DNA from: Planctomycetota bacterium
GTDB taxonomy: Bacteria; Planctomycetota; Planctomycetia; Pirellulales; Pirellulaceae
Length of the DNA: 64,000 bases
Assembly (NCBI GenBank): GCA_026692865.1
Contig: JAPLNI010000026.1
Span: 94,395-158,394, forward strand
Direction: 5' to 3'
Shown: positions 60,930 to 64,000 of the stretch, one piece after another
Layout of the letters: every line of letters begins with the position of its first letter
Numbering within the stretch: position 1 is the stretch's first letter
Position numbers and translations under genes: made by a program
Notes under the pieces: generated by a model
The model's database searches: none
What the model was told of the DNA's origin: nothing
Seen by the model: only the letters and a program-made list of their open reading frames with translations

Positions 60930-62636
60930 TTAGTTTCTGCGGCGACTGCTGCCGTTGTTGCGATTGCCGCTGCGCCCGCGATAGTCATTGCTGCTCGGAC
61001 GTTTGTGATTCTCCATATTCCGATCGATGATACTTGCGATTGCATCGGCCCAAGCGGTGACTTGGAATCCTCGGTCAAGGCTCTCTACATCATCAACTAA
61101 ATCATCGTCATCTGCATGACGTCCGTAGACTTGTCGACCGCTGGACGTGGCCGGGCTTGAATCATCGCTTGACGATTCTTCGGCGACGGGTCTACGGCCT
61201 GCACCACCGCGACGACGTCGTCTTCGCTTGCGTGGCTCGTCCGATGTAGGTGCTTCTGAGTCTTCGGAGCTGACGAAATCGTTTTCGTCATCAACATCCA
61301 CTTCGACGAATACTTCTTCAACAGGCTCCAGATCGTCCCAACCGCGTTTGGCAGCCGGTCGAGCAGGAGTTCTGGGGGCGTTTGAATCCGAACGATCCGA
61401 GCGATCAACGCGAGGCGCACGCTCTCGTGAATCTCCAGCCGAAGCGTCGCTTCGTTCGTTGCGATTGCGGCTGGGTCTTGGTCGCTCTGATCGGTTGTCA
61501 TCACGGTCACGGCCTGCAGGCCCTGATTCGGTTGGTCGAGCAGTCCGAGGCGGACGTGAATCATTAGATCGCAAGTCATTTCTTGACTCGGAACTGCGAG
61601 GCTCCGCGTTTCTTGGTTCGGAGCTGCGAGCGTCGGAACTACGTGGTTCTGAGCTACGTCCTTCTCGATTTCTATCGCCGCGAGGAGGGCGAGATTCACG
61701 GGGTGGGCGGGGTTCACGCTCGGGACGTCTTGCGGCTGGTCTAATTTCGGAGTCATCCGAGTCGACAGGAAGATCTTGATCGAAAGCTACTTCTTCACGA
61801 ACAGGTTGATCCCCAGCTTCGTTACCACGGCCGCGACGGATATTTCGTCGACGACCTCGACGCTCGGGCTGGTCGCCTGAGGTGTCTTCGCTGGCCAGGG
61901 GATTGCTGGCACTTGAATCGCTTTCATCTAAACCGTCTAGCGGCTTGGAGCGTTCGTTTCGATTGTCGGAGCGGGAAGCGTCTCGGCTTTCGGATCGTGC
62001 AGGTCTTCTGCCATCTTGCCGAGGTGATTGAGGCCTCGTCGATTCGGCATGCCGAGATCTCGATGGAGGTAAATTGCTTTTTGGAGATTCGTGCGCGACT
62101 ACTTCAGGCTCTGGATCGACTGCGTCTTCGACGGTATCCCAAAAACTCTTATTTTTCTTCGGTGCAGGGTCCGCTTTTATGGCAGGTGAAGTGGGTTTGG
62201 GGGCTTCTTTTGCGACGGGTGCAGTTGGCGCTTCTACTGGAGTTGTCTCGCCCCACATGGACGACGGTTTGCGATCTTTCTTTTTACCAAAGCCCTCAAA
62301 GAGATCGTCAGCTTCATTGGAAGCCGCTGGTGCGACTGAATTTGTGCCAGTGACTAAAGCTTCGAGAGCCTGGCTAGGTTCGGGGCCACTCCCTACACCA
62401 AAAAGACGAGCGACAGAGTCCCAAGAAGATCGGAGCCGCGACGGGGTTTCGGATTTTACTTGCGGGGGCGAAACAGCTTCCGCTGAATCGACAACGTTCG
62501 ACTCAACGCTGGGCGTTGAATGTGATTCAACTGGCGATTTCGTTGGCTCTTTAGGCTTTGCCGAGGGCTTGCGTTGATGAGGAACGAGGGAAGGCGTACC
62601 GAGTTGGTCGGCTAGGGAATTCCAATGGTCGGACAT
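60930..62636 (-). CDS. Large disordered Arg/Ser/Asp-rich protein
   Basis: 568 residues, mostly low-complexity: N-terminal part rich in Pro, Ser and Glu, central part (about 190-420) rich in Arg, Ser and Asp with repeated DRSDRSD-like and SEPRSS-like runs, and a basic end. A Trp-based short motif recurs: HWNSLADQLG (W5), SWDSVARLFG (W72), SFWDTVEDAV (W166) and GWDDLEPVEE. The C-terminal 50 residues contain a likely helix FQVTAWADAIASIIDRN. The composition resembles RNA-binding scaffolds such as RNase E tails; no enzymatic domain is seen. The frame and codon pattern make it coding despite repeats. Confidence 0.75.
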   Translation of the reverse strand: MSDHWNSLADQLGTPSLVPHQRKPSAKPKEPTKSPVESHSTPSVESNVVDSAEAVSPPQVKSETPSRLRSSWDSVARLFGVGSGPEPSQALEALVTGTNSVAPAASNEADDLFEGFGKKKDRKPSSMWGETTPVEAPTAPVAKEAPKPTSPAIKADPAPKKNKSFWDTVEDAVDPEPEVVAHESPKSNLPPSRSRHAESTRPQSPRQDGRRPARSESRDASRSDNRNERSKPLDGLDESDSSASNPLASEDTSGDQPERRGRRRNIRRGRGNEAGDQPVREEVAFDQDLPVDSDDSEIRPAARRPEREPRPPRESRPPRGDRNREGRSSEPRSSDARSSEPRNAEPRSSESRNDLRSNDSRPPRTARPTESGPAGRDRDDNRSERPRPSRNRNERSDASAGDSRERAPRVDRSDRSDSNAPRTPARPAAKRGWDDLEPVEEVFVEVDVDDENDFVSSEDSEAPTSDEPRKRRRRRRGGAGRRPVAEESSSDDSSPATSSGRQVYGRHADDDDLVDDVESLDRGFQVTAWADAIASIIDRNMENHKRPSSNDYRGRSGNRNNGSSRRRN

Positions 62637-62818
62637 GTATTGGGCGTCGATGCCAGCGGCATTTGAAGGGAAAGAGACTGTAATGGCCAGACAACTAGCC
62701 GTGCGTGTCTACGCAGACTCCTTGAGAATTGTACCGCAGACATTGGCTTTCCGAAAGGACGGATTTTATGGTGTCCGGCCTCGCGGAGGGGGACTCAAAA
62801 CTTATTTTGGTCGCGGAG

Positions 62819-64000
62819 TTAGTTCGCCGGTTCGCTTTTGGCTCCGGCCTTAATTGCGTAGATCCGATTTCGATTCGCAATATAAAGGGTGTCATTGGCG
62901 ACGACTGGGGTCGTGTAAACTGCCGAACCCATGTTGAATTCGCCGAGCATTTCCATCTCCTTGGCGAGCTTGAAAATGACAATGTCGCCATCTTCGTCGC
63001 TATAGAAAATCTTGTCGCCGACAATCAAAGCTGACGCCCAGGAGGCGGCTAGCATATCGTAAGTCCAGTAAGCTTTACCTGTCTTTACATCTAGACAGTG
63101 AATGACTCCGCTGAAGTCTGCGATCACAAGTAAGTCATCTTTAATGGCGACCGTTCCGCAAGTTCGGTGCATTTGTTCTTCGAAAACCTTGGGATTGTTT
63201 CCCATGTAGTGCCACACGGCGGCGGAGTTCGGGTTGTCGCGTTGGAAGTCGCCCTCTTTTTCGATGAGCGCTTGCAAACGGCGTGAGGATGCGGGCGTGG
63301 ATGGGTCTTTGCTGTTGAACACGATTGTTGGACTGACGTCACCACGTTTGTTGGGATCGATGCACCAGAGGTGGCCTTGGCCTTCGCCGTGCTCAGGGTC
63401 TTCGCCTACGCCTACGTAAACCATGCCGTCGTAAACGACGGGGGTCGCAATAATATGGTTACGAGTTGCTCGATTGAGTGCGTAGAACGAGTCCTTTGGA
63501 TTGCAATCGAACTTCCAAAGCAATTTTGCTTTACCATTTTCGCCGGCTGGATCAAAACTGTAGAGCCAGCCATCGCCACCACCGAATAGAACTTGAGCCT
63601 GCCCATTGAAAACGCCATAACCAGGTGATGACCACTGGCCGTGTAAAATGTTCGCACCTGGCGTGTTATCAGTCCAAAGCACTTTACCCGTATCACGATC
63701 GATACAGATGAACGAAGGGGCTCGCTCCTTCGGAACCGTTACGTGTCCTTCGTCAACTCCGTTACCGGTGTTAACAAACAGAAGGTTACCGACGCAGGCG
63801 ACCGAGCATGAACACATATTGTGTTGCGAGACGCTCAAGTCCTTCATCATGTCGAGCTTCCAGATGACATCGGCTTCTTCTTCGTTTGCAAAAGCTTCTG
63901 TTTGAAACGGCCCATCATTCTCTTTGTTGTCGCGAAAGCCTTCCGTATCCAAGCACACGACTTCGCCACGGCTAGTCACGTACCAAAGTCGTTCACCGTC
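62819..64000 (-). CDS. PQQ-like beta-propeller protein (5' end beyond the window)
   Basis: At least 393 residues; the frame continues past the right edge at 64000 (DGERLWYVTSRGEVVCLD), so the N-terminus is missing. Repeats of the PQQ/beta-propeller type are clear: RDTGKVLWT, GGGDGWLYSFDPAG, YDGMVYVGVGEDPEHGEGQG, KTGKAYWTYDM and ANDTLYIANRNRIYAI. Such planctomycete proteins are usually exported and structural or binding; PQQ itself may not be bound. The end is about 180 bases downstream of the disordered gene start, on the same strand. Confidence 0.85.
   Translation of the reverse strand, partial: DGERLWYVTSRGEVVCLDTEGFRDNKENDGPFQTEAFANEEEADVIWKLDMMKDLSVSQHNMCSCSVACVGNLLFVNTGNGVDEGHVTVPKERAPSFICIDRDTGKVLWTDNTPGANILHGQWSSPGYGVFNGQAQVLFGGGDGWLYSFDPAGENGKAKLLWKFDCNPKDSFYALNRATRNHIIATPVVYDGMVYVGVGEDPEHGEGQGHLWCIDPNKRGDVSPTIVFNSKDPSTPASSRRLQALIEKEGDFQRDNPNSAAVWHYMGNNPKVFEEQMHRTCGTVAIKDDLLVIADFSGVIHCLDVKTGKAYWTYDMLAASWASALIVGDKIFYSDEDGDIVIFKLAKEMEMLGEFNMGSAVYTTPVVANDTLYIANRNRIYAIKAGAKSEPAN

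Noticed and set aside
61097-61779. Long overlapping frames in the repeat-rich disordered gene region
   Set aside because: Skewed codon composition of the Arg/Ser-rich gene keeps other frames open; only the 60930-62636 frame has start, end and motif structure.

Overview
The window reads as chromosomal DNA of a flagellated planctomycete, most likely of the Pirellulaceae. The markers are a prepilin-like DUF1559-type protein, a DUF1573 protein with an SCGCT motif, long low-complexity proteins, PQQ-propeller and SdrD-B-like proteins, a type IV pilus/type II secretion locus and few strong Shine-Dalgarno sites. Assignments come from reading motifs in the sequence; no database was searched.

Layout. 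1-6.6 kb: PaaI-like thioesterase, exported DUF1573 protein, polysaccharide flippase, an AAA ATPase with a degenerate N-terminal half, and a lipoate-ligase-family protein whose N-terminus contains a palindromic repeat. 7.0-11.0 kb: a minus-strand flagellar rod/ring operon, flgF-flgG-flgA-flgH. 11.5-16.7 kb: a large PAS hybrid kinase with HPt, a lone receiver and an Old Yellow Enzyme-like reductase. 17.0-33.5 kb: a type IV pilus/type II secretion-like locus with a secretin, then two divergent operons. The minus operon carries an HD-GYP phosphodiesterase, three prepilins and a pilus tip-like protein fused to a carbohydrate-binding module. The plus operon carries a major prepilin, a receiver, a histidine kinase, a STAS protein, GspE, GspF, PilM, PilN, PilO and a PilP-like protein. 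33.7-34.1 kb: tRNA-Val and rpsU. 34.5-39.5 kb: a catalytically degenerate ABC protein with a His-rich segment, the DUF1559-type prepilin, a small Cys protein and a YhaM-like nuclease. 40-46 kb: aceE, the pyruvate dehydrogenase E2 gene and lepA. 46-51.6 kb: flavin reductase, small membrane protein, histidine phosphatase, Mrp ATPase, purine nucleoside phosphorylase and purQ. 51.9-64 kb: FHA-GAF histidine kinase, ComF, LptF/G-like permease, SdrD-B-like protein, sugar isomerase, a candidate small RNA, tRNA-Lys, HEAT-like protein, a prion-like lipoprotein nuclease, a disordered Arg-rich protein and a PQQ-propeller protein cut by the window end.

How parts fit. The most coherent system is the pilus/secretion locus: assembly ATPase, platform and alignment proteins sit with their own kinase, receiver, STAS and c-di-GMP phosphodiesterase genes, which suggests self-contained control of a surface fibre or secretion machine that may bind polysaccharide. 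A family of inverted repeats with arms near TGAGCCGATGGCGCTAGC is scattered through intergenic DNA and once lies inside a coding region. aceE, E2 and the lipoate ligase relative share the lipoyl/pyruvate dehydrogenase theme, but no E3 gene is in the window.
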